Below are positions 11,888 through 22,316 of a stretch of DNA of 64,000 nucleotides, in pieces; the stretch's first letter is position 1; every line of letters starts with the position of its first letter. This DNA is from Polytrichum commune (lineage: Eukaryota > Streptophyta > Polytrichopsida > Polytrichales > Polytrichaceae). The stretch covers positions 27,776,001 to 27,840,000 of the forward strand of contig OX485804.1 in NCBI GenBank assembly GCA_950295325.1, in the 5' to 3' direction. Position numbers and translations under genes: made by a program. Below the pieces are notes generated by a model. The model worked only from the letters and a program-made list of their open reading frames with translations. It had not been told where the DNA came from and did not search any database.

Positions 11888-12524
11888 CAGTCTACCCTCT
11901 ATAAATGTTAACCCTCGGGAGTGGATCAAAGTTAACATTTATAGAGGTGTTAACAGTTAACAATTATAAAATTACTTTTTTGAGCAATATACAAATCTTA
12001 ACATTTATAAATATAAGCAATTGTGAAGAGTCCTTGTGAGAGAATACCATTCATAAAATTGCAAACCCAATCAAAACTTTATTCAATATCAAGTTTACAA
12101 ATCACGGGTGAAGTATGAATCAATGGCTCTTTGGTGAGATTCATCTACATGCACAACTTGCAAATATTTCTCAATCTGCACCAACAAACCCACATACTTG
12201 GACACATCACATGAACGTGATTCCATGTACCTTCTAATGGTACCAAAACTAGATTGCAAGTCACTATAAGATGGAATGGGTTCCACCTCACCACATGGTG
12301 AGAGAGAGAGGAATGTAATTGGATGTGTAGTTTTTATCATCCATATTATGGTTGTATTTCATTCGTTAACATTTATAGAGTCAAATTTACAAAGAAGAGA
12401 GTACCATTTTGTTAACAGTTAACACGTTTAACATTTATAGTGTGCAATATGTGGGGAGTAGAAGAAAGTTAACATTTAGAGAGGGTTAACACTTATAGGT
12501 GTAACATTTATAGAGGGTGGATTG
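11888..12524 (-). mobile_element. Pogo/Tigger-like (Tc1/mariner) deletion derivative with TA target duplication
   Basis: It starts CAGTCTACCCTCTATAAATG and ends with the complement of CAATCCACCCTCTATAAATG. A TA dinucleotide flanks each side (11886-11887 and 12525-12526). The ends resemble those of plant pogo-like Lemi1/Emigrant elements, which also contain CCTCTATAAAT. Extra copies of TTAACATTTATAGAG lie inside both ends. The 637-bp body keeps only the 3' part of a transposase on the minus strand. A family D MITE follows immediately. Confidence 0.85.
12095..12340 (-). pseudogene. C-terminal remnant of a pogo/Tigger-like DDE transposase
   Basis: The minus-strand frame reads IPSYSDLQSSFGTIRRYM, then VQIEKYLQVVHV, then AIDSYFTR just before its stop. 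A helical LxxIEKYL segment followed by a terminal (I)DSYF is the usual tail of pogo/Tigger-type transposases. The catalytic DDE core and the DNA-binding N-terminus are missing. The ATG at 12340 is probably incidental. It lies wholly inside the 11888-12524 element, which supports the assignment. Confidence 0.6.
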
Positions 12525-12531
12525 TAATGTG

Positions 12532-13019
12532 AGGGCCACCTCACACACGAGCCAAGAGTCGTGACCATGAGATTGTGAGAGCCCAAAAGGAAGGAAAGTG
12601 AGTGTCCAAGGGCCGGCCCAAGACCATCTACTAAGTCATATCGTGCGGTCACGGGCCCTCAAGTGTAGTGTGAAGTCATATGTGACTGGGCCCTTAACCA
12701 AATGCTATTTCGATGAATTTTTATTCACGTGGGCCCTTCACACTGTGATTAAAATAGAATAAACCAACGGTTGTGAGCGTTCGGAGTGCCATGGTCTCCC
12801 GGTGGTTTTTGAGAATAGCCCAAGTGATCATGAAACGTGATCCATTCGATGCCATGTAGGAATCCATGTCAACTTTACACCCATCTCGCATTTCACACTC
12901 TCCGTTGGTCCCTCAAGCATAGTGTGAAACGGACTTGGACCGGCTCAGCCTTTTCCACCGATGAGAGGGCTTGCAGTGTAATGGTCACGGGCTCTCAGTC
13001 TCGCGCGTGAAGTGGCCCT
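12532..13019 (-). mobile_element. PIF/Harbinger-like MITE family D, copy 1
   Basis: The ends are AGGGCCACCTCACACACGAG and the complement of AGGGCCACTTCACGCGCGAG, each followed by a GTGACC block. The body matches copy 3 (25427-25932) in inverse orientation, including CATTCGATGCCATGTAGGAA. There is no coding capacity. A target duplication is not clear. Confidence 0.75.
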
Positions 13020-13255
13020 AAGTTAAGTTGGACCGGTGTCCGGAGAGATTTTTGGGCACGATCGGTTGAGACCCTAGTGTTTCCCAAGTCAAACCGGTTA
13101 CATATTGTGATCATTTGGTTTTCTTTTCTTTTCTTTACTAATTTGATGAGGCATAGTTCATAGAGTCCTCTAAAATGATTCGTAATTTTCATGAAGTCTT
13201 GAACTTCAACCGGTTATTTCTCAAACTCAACCGGTTTCATATGTAACTAGCGGAT
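13020..13255 (+). repeat. Repeat family K (CCGGTT-rich), copy 1
   Basis: It shares an ordered set of blocks with four other copies: GAGAGATTTT, CCTAGTGTTTCCCAA, ACCGGTTACAT, TTGTGATC, CATAGAGTCCTCTAAAATGAT, GAAGTCTTGAACTTCAACCG and AACTCAACCGG. The element class is unknown, since no terminal repeats were found. Confidence 0.7.
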
Positions 13256-13769
13256 GCTTTTTCCCAATTCATAGCATTGGACCCTATTGGAGCCACACTC
13301 TTGAAGTTCTAGCTACCTCCAATAAGGGCCCACATGCACACCGCTTAAGGTGTGTGGGGGGTTGTTATTGGGTTCGTTGTTCATGTTCTCTCCACCTTCT
13401 ATCGATGGCTATCAATTGGATTATACGCAATGAAACTTGTGCGGCATTAGCAAATGTACGGTGAAGCATCAACAAAAATCGGATTGAAAATCGGACCTAT
13501 CATGATTTAGTTACGGTTATCGGAAGTGCATGGTGGTTGAGATTCTTTACTAGCTAAATAAATAGGTGTTTCAGTATCGAGCGTGGAGTAATGTATGACA
13601 TAGTCCAATCTCTTTGAAACACGTGTCTTTATGGTGTTTGTTCTACATAAGTAAGCGGGTAAAGCCCGCATATCTTGGTCAAGATAATTAGTTCACACAC
13701 GAGTTATTGAAATTGCTAACCAATGTGAATTAGAACCGTGGTCACACCACCCGTACCATTGGTGAAGGA
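13256..13769. other. Unassigned DNA
   Basis: Nothing recognisable was seen. Confidence 0.5.
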
Positions 13770-14244
13770 CTACACCATTTATGGTCTTTGGTCTCACATA
13801 CACTATTGGAGAACAATCTCAACTAGATGTTCAAAGGTCTCGTATTGTCACGTCCGCTAAATTATCAACATGACACTACTTGCCAACATAAGTAACCTTT
13901 TGTAATACATACTTATTTATGGTGTGATATTTAGTGTAGCACATTGCAGTGCTTAAGACTACATTTCAGTGTGCAAGAGGAAGAGATTTTGAGCATGCTA
14001 ATGTCAAGTGGCATGTATTTATACTTATTGTCAACTTGTTGACCATTGTGTAACTTAGGCATAAACCTCATATTATTTATCGAGCATATCAATATCAAGA
14101 TATTATTAAGCACACTAACACCAAGTGTCATGAGATTACACTGATGATTAAGGTATTGGCCATTAGTGTAACCTAGCAATTGGCCTCATAATAGGGTAAA
14201 TGACGGTATCACTCAAGTGACATTAGATATCATAAACAATGTAG
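13770..14244 (+). mobile_element. MITE family A, copy 2
   Basis: It starts CTACACCATTTATGGTCTTT and ends with the complement of CTACATTGTTTATGATATCT. The internal blocks match the other family A copies. It is 475 bp and non-coding. No exact target duplication is visible. Confidence 0.85.
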
Positions 14245-14300
14245 TTATGTGCCCGAACTTGAATATTGAAGTAGGTCAAAATTCTACAAACTTAACTAGG

Positions 14301-14707
14301 CTACACTAAATATTGTATTTAGTGTCATATGGTCTTTTATGTCATTGTTGTAACTTTTCTAATGACACTTCTTATGAATAAGTTCACAGATATTGTCATG
14401 GATGATTGAAATTTTGGATGAGATCCATGTCAATTACTGAAACAAAATTTGGTATATTTTGCATCCTAGCATTTCAGTGATGAAACTTTGTCATGGATAA
14501 CTAAGATTTGGATGGATGGAAAACACTTAGTAAGTGACAATAATTGGAACATTATCAATATAATCTACAATGCCCAAATGTTTTTACAAGGAATGACAAA
14601 TAATGTTAGGTTTACATTTAGTGTTGGCGACACTACACGGGCGGTTTACAATTAGTGTCGAGCAAGACAAATATAATTGGTGATGATAAATTCAATATAT
14701 AGTGCAG
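14301..14707 (+). mobile_element. MITE family B, copy 1
   Basis: It starts CTACACTAAATATTGTATTT and ends TATATAGTGCAG. The ends contain CACTA and TAGTG. The body shares blocks with copy 2 (36723-37091): GTCATATGGTCTTTTATGTCA, TGTCATGGATGATTG and ACAAGGAATGACAAATAAT. The ends resemble those of family A. CACTA (CMC) is possible, but a clean 3-bp target duplication is not present. Confidence 0.75.
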
Positions 14708-15370
14708 TAAGGTGCCAAACTAAGGATGGTAGGGTTTTGTGCAGCCCATTAAAAAAAACTAGCACTAGCTAAATTAAATGGTAGTGTGGCCGCACAAGTA
14801 AAGGCTTTAAATAGTTAAGCAAACACTTCTCCCTAGCACTCTTAGCATTGGATACCTCTCATATGGGTGATTACGGTCTTATTAGAAACCACATTGGAAG
14901 AAGAAGAAGAAAAAAAAAACATGCTCATTTGTATTCCTCAAAGTAGTTCTAAGATAGTTGAAGAAAATTGAAATGTGTAGGTATAGTCAAATAGGATGGT
15001 TGAAAAGAGGAGCAATATAGAAATTTGTAGCTCTAGAATAGCATTGAATATTGGCTCGTAGGTGATGTATGAAATGTTTAGGCTGTAGTATTCTTTGTCA
15101 TGGTAGAGAACTTGAGATGAGATAGCTAGCGATTAGTATGTTTCCATTTTAGGTTTGAATTGCACCGGAAGATGTTGTCCATGCCAAGTGTGCCTAGGGT
15201 TTGCATAGAGCTTATTGATGAAAACAAAATCTTGTGGCATAAAGGGAGAAGAGATGGGAGAAATGAAAGGCAAGTATTCAAGAAAAAATATGAACTAATG
15301 TTTGGTTCATATTAGGGGTTTGGATAAGTTAAGAGTTATACTTTGCTAGCTTTATTTGTACCCAACTAAG
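14708..15370. other. Unassigned DNA
   Basis: Nothing recognisable was seen. The 3' edge provides the target site (CAACTAAG) of the family G MITE. Confidence 0.5.
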
Positions 15371-15931
15371 CACGGGTAGGTCACTCTAAGGCATTTTTGT
15401 GCACCACGTGCGGCTCGGGGTTTTTTGTTTTGGGGCTATTTACCTTCAAGGGTTGAATTAAAGCCTCCCTATAATTACTTAAATTTCAAAAATGGCCCAT
15501 TTGTTTGCACCCTTCCATTACTTATATTGTCCAAGTCACTGCAATTTTTTGTACTCTATATTCCTTTTAAGTAATAAAAGCTAATCTACTTCCTAACGCA
15601 TTGACGAGTGTTAAGGGAAACCATGGAAACAAAGAAGGGTGCAAACAATAATATCATTGCAAACAAAGTTATGAAGAAAACACATAGGAGACCATAGCAA
15701 ACATACTAAACATACCTTCTAGGAACCTTATCTTCAGCCCTTATATTAATTTTACAAAACAATAATGGCCCACATTTTATGTCCATCTAACTTACTTATA
15801 ATGAGATTGTCTACATTTAATGGCCCCTTCATTATTTGGAATTCCTTTATAATTTTTATTTCAAATGATTTTAATCCTCTCTATATTATGCCGCATGTCG
15901 TTTTTAAAATGCACTAAGTGACCTACCCGTG
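15371..15931 (+). mobile_element. hAT-type MITE family G, copy 1, with 8-bp target duplication
   Basis: The ends are CACGGGTAGGTCACTCTAAG and the complement of CACGGGTAGGTCACTTAGTG. They are flanked by perfect CAACTAAG duplications (15363-15370 and 15932-15939). The 561-bp body is non-coding. By eye it is about 96% identical over the first ~130 bp to copy 2 at 58800-59359. The terminal sequence is close to that of family C. Confidence 0.95.
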
Positions 15932-15939
15932 CAACTAAG

Positions 15940-17274
15940 CAGTGCGTATATGAGATTGATTCTCAGAAGGTGTATTCTTTTCTGAAACATTAAATATTTG
16001 CACGAGTCACCTTCAATCTAATACCCTACATAAACCTCACCTAGATTCATACAATCTCTTAATGTATAAACCCTCCATAAATTTACAATGTTGTCTATAG
16101 GGCATAGCATACGCATTGCCAAGAAATAAAAGAAACGCCGGCTTCTTGAGGATGTAAGCATGAATGCAGAGTCTCTTTGCCCACAAGCCACTACCATCTT
16201 TTGATGGGGGAGTCTAATACGAAGAAACAAAACACCCCAACCCTATGTATGTTTTGTAACCCATTGTCCACAAGTGTTACCCCATACGTGCATCCATATG
16301 CTATAGTACGGTCAATCAAGATGCAACCCCTGGGCATCGATTAGCTTCCATAGATGTTAGTTACCTTGTACGTTTGTTGACTCCCATGACCGCTAGCTCT
16401 TGAATAGCGTGACTTATTGCATTGGCCCACGGGTCCAAACTACTAAGATATACTTGATTTCACTTGTTGACGTGTGGAGATGGGTGGAGCTATGTGATTG
16501 TGTATCATGTCGTAGAGTTTAATGTTTCTTGCAATACTTCAAGTTTTGTAATAATTTTGATTCAAATATATGATATTTATAGTAACGAGAGTGAATATGT
16601 TGGATATTTACAAAATTTGTGGGAAGGAATGTTAGTCATACATAACATTACTCATCGTTCAGCTCTCGTTATGTGGGCCCTCGAACTATAACAATGGGAT
16701 GCTTGAAAAGTTGCGGAATGAGACTTAGATTTAGACTAAACCCCAAAATCCCACTATTATATTCTAAGGGCCCACATCGTTAAGTAATGTTATATAATAG
16801 CAAGCCTATTTGGTGTAAACATTTTGCGAGCTTGAAGAAAGGAAGCTTTTTGTTGGCATGGAGCCTCTTACTCGCGCTTATTCACTCAACTGCATTTTAC
16901 ACTTTAACTTTCAACCATGCTCGCAATGCTTAGATAACACCTCAAATAGATCCCACAAGAGACGTATGCAATGAGCTCTTCGTCAAATTTCTATACTATT
17001 TCATGGAGGACATTTTGGATTGTCAATAGTTTGAGTTCTCATTATGTGGGCCACCACCAAAAGGAATTTTGAACTTTCTTTGGATTGTCGATTATTCTCC
17101 TTTATTTGGTACCATTCCTCCCTTGATATCTCACTTTAAGTATGACCACTTTCCACTTGCTCGAATTATTGGAAGCTTGAGGATTGCTCAAGTTCTCAAT
17201 AGTTTGAGCTTTGGATGGACAATTGTCAACCCCCAAATTCCCATAAATTTAAAGTTTGAGTTTTCAACTCAACC
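15940..17274. other. Unassigned DNA
   Basis: A 70-codon minus-strand frame at 16018-16230 and a 75-codon plus-strand frame at 16464-16691 have no recognisable motif. I see no gene I can support. Confidence 0.5.
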
Positions 17275-17711
17275 TCCACACCATTCATGGTATTTAGTGT
17301 CATGTGCGTAATAGTGTCAATCATCCTATTTTGAGGCATATGCTAGGCTACAATAACGATCAAGAACTTCACCATTAGTGTCACTTCATGACACTTGGTG
17401 TTCAAGTGTGCTTACTAATATCTTGGCTTGAGTATGTTGAATAGTGTTATGAGGTGTGTGCCTATGGTACACAATGGTTTACAAGTTGACTAAAAGTGTA
17501 CACAAATGACACTTAACAATAGCATGCTCCAAAAACATCTTCCTTTGGCATACTAAAATGTAAACACATGACACTTGCCATTAGTATGCTCAATAATATC
17601 TTCCCCTTGTATACTAAAATTTGTCATTATTAAAAAAAATACTTATGTTCATGAATACTATCATATTTGCAATTAGCGGACGTGTCACCTTGAAACCTCT
17701 AGGCATCTAGA
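17275..17711 (-). mobile_element. MITE family A, copy 3 (truncated)
   Basis: It starts with ACACCATTCATGGTATTTAG, the family end in inverse orientation. It follows the body through CATGACACTTGG, GTGTGTGCCTATG and CTTGAAACCTCTAGG. The other terminal repeat is missing after about 17711. Confidence 0.8.
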
Positions 17712-17734
17712 AGTTTTAAATTTTTTCATAAAAA

Positions 17735-18190
17735 GAATACCGCATGTCATCATGTGATAGGTTGAAAAGGTATAATCTGACATGGGAATTGGATTTAACA
17801 GCATATGTGCCCTATCAAACATGAGCGTACAATACAACAACAATGACAATCTATAGATGCAGCGTGATATATGAATGATCATTTTACTCATTTTGAAATC
17901 AACGCCACATGTCATGATGTGATTGGTTGGAACTCGTGAAATGACATAGAAACTGTAAATTCAGAAATACATACACTCATGTGGCCAATCAAACGTGAGC
18001 CAAATGTACGATAAACCCAAATGCAACAACAACTACTGAAGTATGTATATATGGATGCAACGAAGGCCCCATATAAAAATCATCACAAATCTGTCATGTA
18101 GAATGCCACGTGTCATCTCCTGATTGGTGGGAGTGCATGACGTGGCAGATCGGATCTGAATCTCCAGAAAACCAGATTGGAGCAGCAAAG
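17735..18190 (+). repeat. Tandem repeat with CCAAT and ACGT-type motifs, three degenerate units
   Basis: Units begin near 17738 (GCATGTCATCATGTGATAGG), 17905 (CCACATGTCATGATGTGATT) and 18108 (CCACGTGTCATCTCCTGATT). Each is followed by a (C)CAATC / GATTGG pair, and the first two by AAACRTGAGC. The third unit has a G-box CACGTG and TGACGTGGCA. The period is about 170-200 bp. TATA microsatellites lie just downstream. It may be promoter-derived, but no gene could be matched to it. Confidence 0.5.
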
Positions 18191-18198
18191 GTGAAGGT

Positions 18199-18266
18199 AT
18201 ATATATATATATATATATGCTCCTCATGCAATTCAGGGGGGGCCCTTCCTCTCTCTATATATATAA
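18199..18266 (+). repeat. TA microsatellites
   Basis: Two TA-rich runs (about 18199-18219 and 18255-18263) are separated by a GC-rich spacer. Confidence 0.9.
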
Positions 18267-18710
18267 AGAAAAGTAGTGTATATCATTCCCATTGTGAAAG
18301 CAAAGTGGACTGTATAATTAGCTCCAGCAAGTGTGGTGGGAGAGGGCTAGGGCTTGAGGTGGAGCACCTTATTAGACTGAGAAGGTAACTTATTTGGCAT
18401 ACATGTGGCAGCCATATGCACCCACCCAAAAATAAATTAATTGAAAATTTGAAAATTTGAAAAAAAAAAAAGGTAAAATATGTTGGTATCTAAAACCATT
18501 AGGGGGGGGGGGGGGCTAATGTTCACAAATCGAACATTCTCAAAATCAACATGTACTTATTATCCAAGATTCCAAGGGTGTTGGTATTGGGTGTTGTCTT
18601 GGTTTAAGGTGCTACTACCTTAGATGTCGGCTAGGTTGTGAATTCTCACAACACTTGCCGAGAGGGAGGGCAACTGGGGGGACATAATGGTGGAGTTGTA
18701 GACCATAGGT

Positions 18711-18714
<4 letters not shown>

Positions 18715-18744
<30 letters not shown>
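18715..18744 (+). repeat. AG microsatellite
   Basis: About 15 AG units. Confidence 0.95.
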
Positions 18745-18748
<4 letters not shown>

Positions 18749-18847
18749 CTAAATTGAGGTTAGAGACCCCATACTCATCTACATATGGGAGGGGGCTAGG
18801 AGCGTTGTCAAAAGTCAGAGGTTGTTTGAGTGGTGGGTCAGGTGGAT

Positions 18848-19203
18848 GCCACACACGTTCGAAAACATTGGTTTCGAAATGGAGTTTGGTAAGCCAAGGT
18901 AAAAGAATTTCGACCTTGACATGTGCCTAACTTTGAGGAGCTTGGTTTCAAGGTTGGTCTCACTCTTATCGGTGAAAATTGTGACCATTTCCAACTCCAA
19001 GCGGAAACGAAGGTTTTAAGCCTTGCAAACCCGATGTCTTGGATTGGAGTTGAGATTGGATGCTTATAACCCCCCAAAAAGGGGGGCTCGACCTTGAACC
19101 AAGCTCCTCAAAGTTTAGGCACATGTCAAGGCCATAAGTCTTATACCTTGGCTTACCAAATTTTGATTCAGAAGTGGCGTTTTCAAACATGTGTGGCCTC
19201 CCC
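18848..19203. repeat. Repeat family H, inverted repeat copy 1
   Basis: The left arm at 18848-18955 and the right arm at 19091-19203 are inverted relatives. They share CTTGGCTTACCAAA, GGCACATGTCAAGG and AAGCTCCTCAAAGTTTAGG. The spacer carries a CCCCCC-AAAAA-GGGGGG hairpin near 19071-19087. Direct repeats (ACTTGCCGAGAGGGAGGG and GTACAGAGAGGGAGGG) flank the inverted repeat. A related copy is at 29541-29800. Confidence 0.75.
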
Positions 19204-19370
19204 TTCAAGAGTGCCAAGGCTAGATGTTGGCAAGGATGCAAATTCTTACAACAAGTACAGAGAGGGAGGGCACACCAATGGAGGGAATGTTGATTAACAT
19301 TGTAAAGCCTAGATATTATTATTTTAAGTTATATTATTTTCTAAATAAATGTTGGAGACCATGAATTCAT

Positions 19371-20333
19371 CTACACTATTTATGGTATTTAGTGTCATGT
19401 ACACAACTTATGAAGGGCTTGAAATAAATAGTACCTAAAGGTCTCAAAGTGTCGCGTCCACTATTTGCCAATATGATACCACGGGGAGGTCACTCCATTG
19501 TAAAGTTAAACAACCACGTACGAACGCTTTACATGTAAAAAAATCCTACTTTTTACATAAAGCATCACCAAAATGGGTCAGAATTTTATCAAATTTTTTC
19601 ATTAGTAGACATACATGGTACCTATTATATAGGGAAAAAAATGGTAACTGAGCTTGATGAATTGTTTCTTTTTTTAAACATATTGTTTCTAACTAGAATG
19701 ACGCATAATTGAACTAAAAAAATTACTACAAAAATGAAGATGACTATTTTTGTAAATATACAAAAGATACTACCGATGTTTATTTATATGTAGAAAAATT
19801 AACATAAATACTTAAATTATCTATGGCATGTAATATAGGGGTAGCAAAATTTGTTTGCATGTGGTGTTCAACATGACAATGGAGTGACCTTCCCATGTAT
19901 GATACTATTCGTTAACATGAGTTACTTTTTGAAGTGAAAATCAATTTCCATTATGACGTTTAGCATAGCACATTGGGATACTTGAGATGATAGTGTTGTG
20001 TTTTAGTGTGCAAGGGGAAGATGTTATTAAGCATACTAATGGCAAGTATCACATGTTTACATTTTACTATGCAAGAGGAAGATATTCTTGAGGATTCTAA
20101 CGTCACGTGTCATTTGTGTACACTTTAGTGAACTTGTAGACCATTGTGTAACATAGGCAAACACTTCATGATATTATCGAACATACTCATGCATGCCAAG
20201 ATATTAGTAAGCACACTTGAATGTCAAGTGTCATCATGTGACACTAGTAGTGAAGTTGTTGAACCTAGCATATGCTTTGAAATCTGGTGAGTGACATTCT
20301 TACTCATGTGACCCTAATTACCATAAACATTGT
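19371..20333 (+). mobile_element. MITE family A, copy 4, interrupted by a family C MITE
   Basis: It starts CTACACTATTTATGGTATTT and runs to 19479. It resumes at 19906 after the 418-bp family C insert and its target duplication. It ends near CCATAAACATTGTCAC at about 20333. Removing the insert restores an ordinary family A copy of about 540 bp. Confidence 0.85.
19480..19897 (-). mobile_element. hAT-type MITE family C, copy 2, nested in family A
   Basis: The ends are CACGGGGAGGTCACTCC and the complement of CATGGGAAGGTCACTCC. A perfect 8-bp duplication TATGATAC lies at 19472-19479 and 19898-19905. It is in inverse orientation to copy 1 at 8935-9346. The position inside family A dates it as the younger insertion. 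Confidence 0.95.
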
Positions 20334-20389
20334 CACAACGAACTTAAATTGGTAGAAATAACAACCAACTTATAGGGGGTATGTTTTTA

Positions 20390-21070
20390 TTAGTATCCCT
20401 TTGGTAGGTGTCAGGAAACTAGATCGATGGCCAAGACTAGATGCCCACTTTTAATCTTGGTATAAATGCAATCAAATGTATTATGGCATGTATATTTTCT
20501 TTAGAGTTGATTTGAACCCAAAATAAAAATTAGAGGCCTTGTATTAGTTTGGAGGGACCCGCTTGAGATGTATTAACCACAAGCATGTAGGGGTCATGTT
20601 CTCACTAGACCCCCTTTACTTTGCTAATAGTGGGTGGGTGGGGGGTGGGCCAAGTCAAAGAGAGGTGGGCGTCCAACCCCAACCCTAAATGTCTTGCTCT
20701 TTGAATTGGGCCAAGGCTAGTTACCACCTCTTAAAGATGGGCACATGCACATTTGTTACCCCATTTGAAAACAAAATCAATCATATTGGAGCATGCAAAC
20801 TTTTTTTTTATATATGGATTGACCCAACATTGGAATAAGAGGTCCATACTTAGTCTAAAAGGACCAACTTGAGATGAGTTTACCACAAACCTATGGGGGT
20901 TAAGTTTTTACTAAAACCCCTAACGTTTGTGATAATTAAGTGTTGGGGGCCCAACTCAAAGAGGTAGGCCTTGGTCTTTGAGTTGGACCAGGGCTAGATG
21001 GTTATTTTGAGAATATCCACCATCTTAACATCAAATTATTACGTTGGTTTTGGGCCATATAGTACCAATA
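20390..21070 (+). repeat. Degenerate two-unit tandem duplication (M)
   Basis: A block at about 20390-20740 and one at about 20760-21070 share the same ordered motifs: AGATGWRTTWACCACAA, GGGGTYAWGTTYTBACTA, AACTCAAAGAGG and AGTTGGACCAGGGCTAG. The copies are too diverged for a firm boundary. Confidence 0.5.
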
Positions 21071-21580
21071 AAATCTTGAACCCTTATAATACTTAAATTA
21101 CGGAATTCAAATAAAGGCACACTCTGGTGCTTTGGAGTCCCATGTCTATTGCTAACAATAGTCTATCAACATTTACCGACAATCTATAGTAGTATATGTG
21201 CTTAGCACTTGATTTTACGCTTTTTAGCACCGTCCTCCTTATAGTTGAGTGCCCTTTCATCCCATATAATAGTGGTGGGCCCACCTTAACGTGAGACAAA
21301 ATTATTGCATATGGGCGTACCTCTCATTTAAGCAACATAATAACCCTCAAATACTATATGGTTCAAAGGAAGCTTTTCAAAGTTGATTTGACACCAAAAT
21401 TAAATTCACAAACCCCAAATTAATATGGTAAAAGTCAAGGTGGTTTAAATCCAAACCCTTAACTAGGATCCCACATGATGTATGAGTAATGTTCAATATT
21501 GAAGTCTTCAACACTTGTCAAATATCATTTTGGTCGTCATTTATTTATTTATTTATTTATTTATACTGGGGTTTTTTTTT
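21071..21580. other. Unassigned DNA
   Basis: Nothing recognisable was seen apart from a TTTA run (about 21540-21563). Confidence 0.5.
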
Positions 21581-21768
21581 GGGGGGGGGGGGCGGGCACT
21601 TCACAAAAATGTGCTTTGCAAAGTTTCCACCCTTCACAATGAAGGCCTCTCCAAAAACTGCCTATCACAAAATACAATGGCTGCAATTTGCAAATAAAAA
21701 CATTGTGGGACTTCGATCTTGGCACTCTAGTAGACACTTCCAAATTCCAATAACTCGTACAATTTTGA

Positions 21769-21963
21769 CTCTGCAATGACTGCAACTTCAGCTTGGCAAA
21801 CACAACTATATGTGAACGTGGATTTTCCAAACATAATTGGGTGAAGAGTGGTAGCAGAAGTCAATTGAAACTTGAAACATTGGATGCATTGATGTGCATG
21901 TCATTGTGCGGTCTTCCGATGGAAAATATGGATTGGGCTATCATTTTTTACACTTGGAAATAG
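21769..21963 (+). pseudogene. hAT transposase C-terminal relic 1
   Basis: The plus-strand frame reads ICERGFSKHNWVKSGSRSQL, then LETLDALMCMSLCG, then ENMDWAIIFYTWK and a stop at 21961-21963. CERGFS..N..K...R..L...LDALM is the hallmark of the hAT C-terminal dimerisation region. The start is lost: the upstream frame changes near 21769-21780, and a poly-G run breaks the DNA at 21581. No full transposase is present. The same protein type recurs at 23849-24445, so this is one of two decayed copies on the same strand. Confidence 0.75.
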
Positions 21964-22194
21964 ACAAAAAACCGGAGGGCTTTGCCTATGGAGTTGGATG
22001 ATGATTAAGTGCATTATGTAGGGAATCTAAATTATTTTAGTGCATTTTTTTATTGCATGTACTTCTTCAATATAGTGGGACATCAAATTATTTTCACATT
22101 CAATACAAAACGCCCAATATCAAGTCGTTTTTTCTACAAAGTGTTGCAAAAACAATTGATAGTTTTGAGTAAAGTGTGGTTATTTTGAAGCCCT

Positions 22195-22316
22195 TCACAT
22201 TGGAATGCATGTGCACACTTCAAACTTGAACATTGACTCCGAGGTTAAGCCGCCTACGGCTGGAATAGTACTCGGATGGGTGATCTTTCCTAGCACTCAA
22301 TTTCTAGTGCACCCTA
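22195..22316 (+). repeat. 5S rRNA-like segment with internal pol III promoter blocks
   Basis: GACTCCGAGGTTAAGC, then TAGTACTCGGATGGGTGATC with the correct spacing, match the 3' half and internal control region of plant 5S rRNA. These cover the A box, intermediate element and C box. The middle (CGCCTACGGCTGGAA) is diverged, and the first ~35 bases align only loosely. It is not an intact 5S gene. Known parents of such sequence are Cassandra-type TRIM LTRs and 5S-derived SINEs. TTGGTGGCAACATTGGAGC at about 22566 is in a position where a primer-binding site could be, but it is a weak match. Confidence 0.65.

Noticed and set aside
19480-19897. Family C as an LTR fragment
   Set aside because: The inverted, not direct, ends and the 8-bp duplication show a DNA-transposon type.
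22224-22316. Functional 5S rRNA gene
   Set aside because: The middle domain and the 5' half are too diverged, and there is no tandem array or T-run terminator at the right place.
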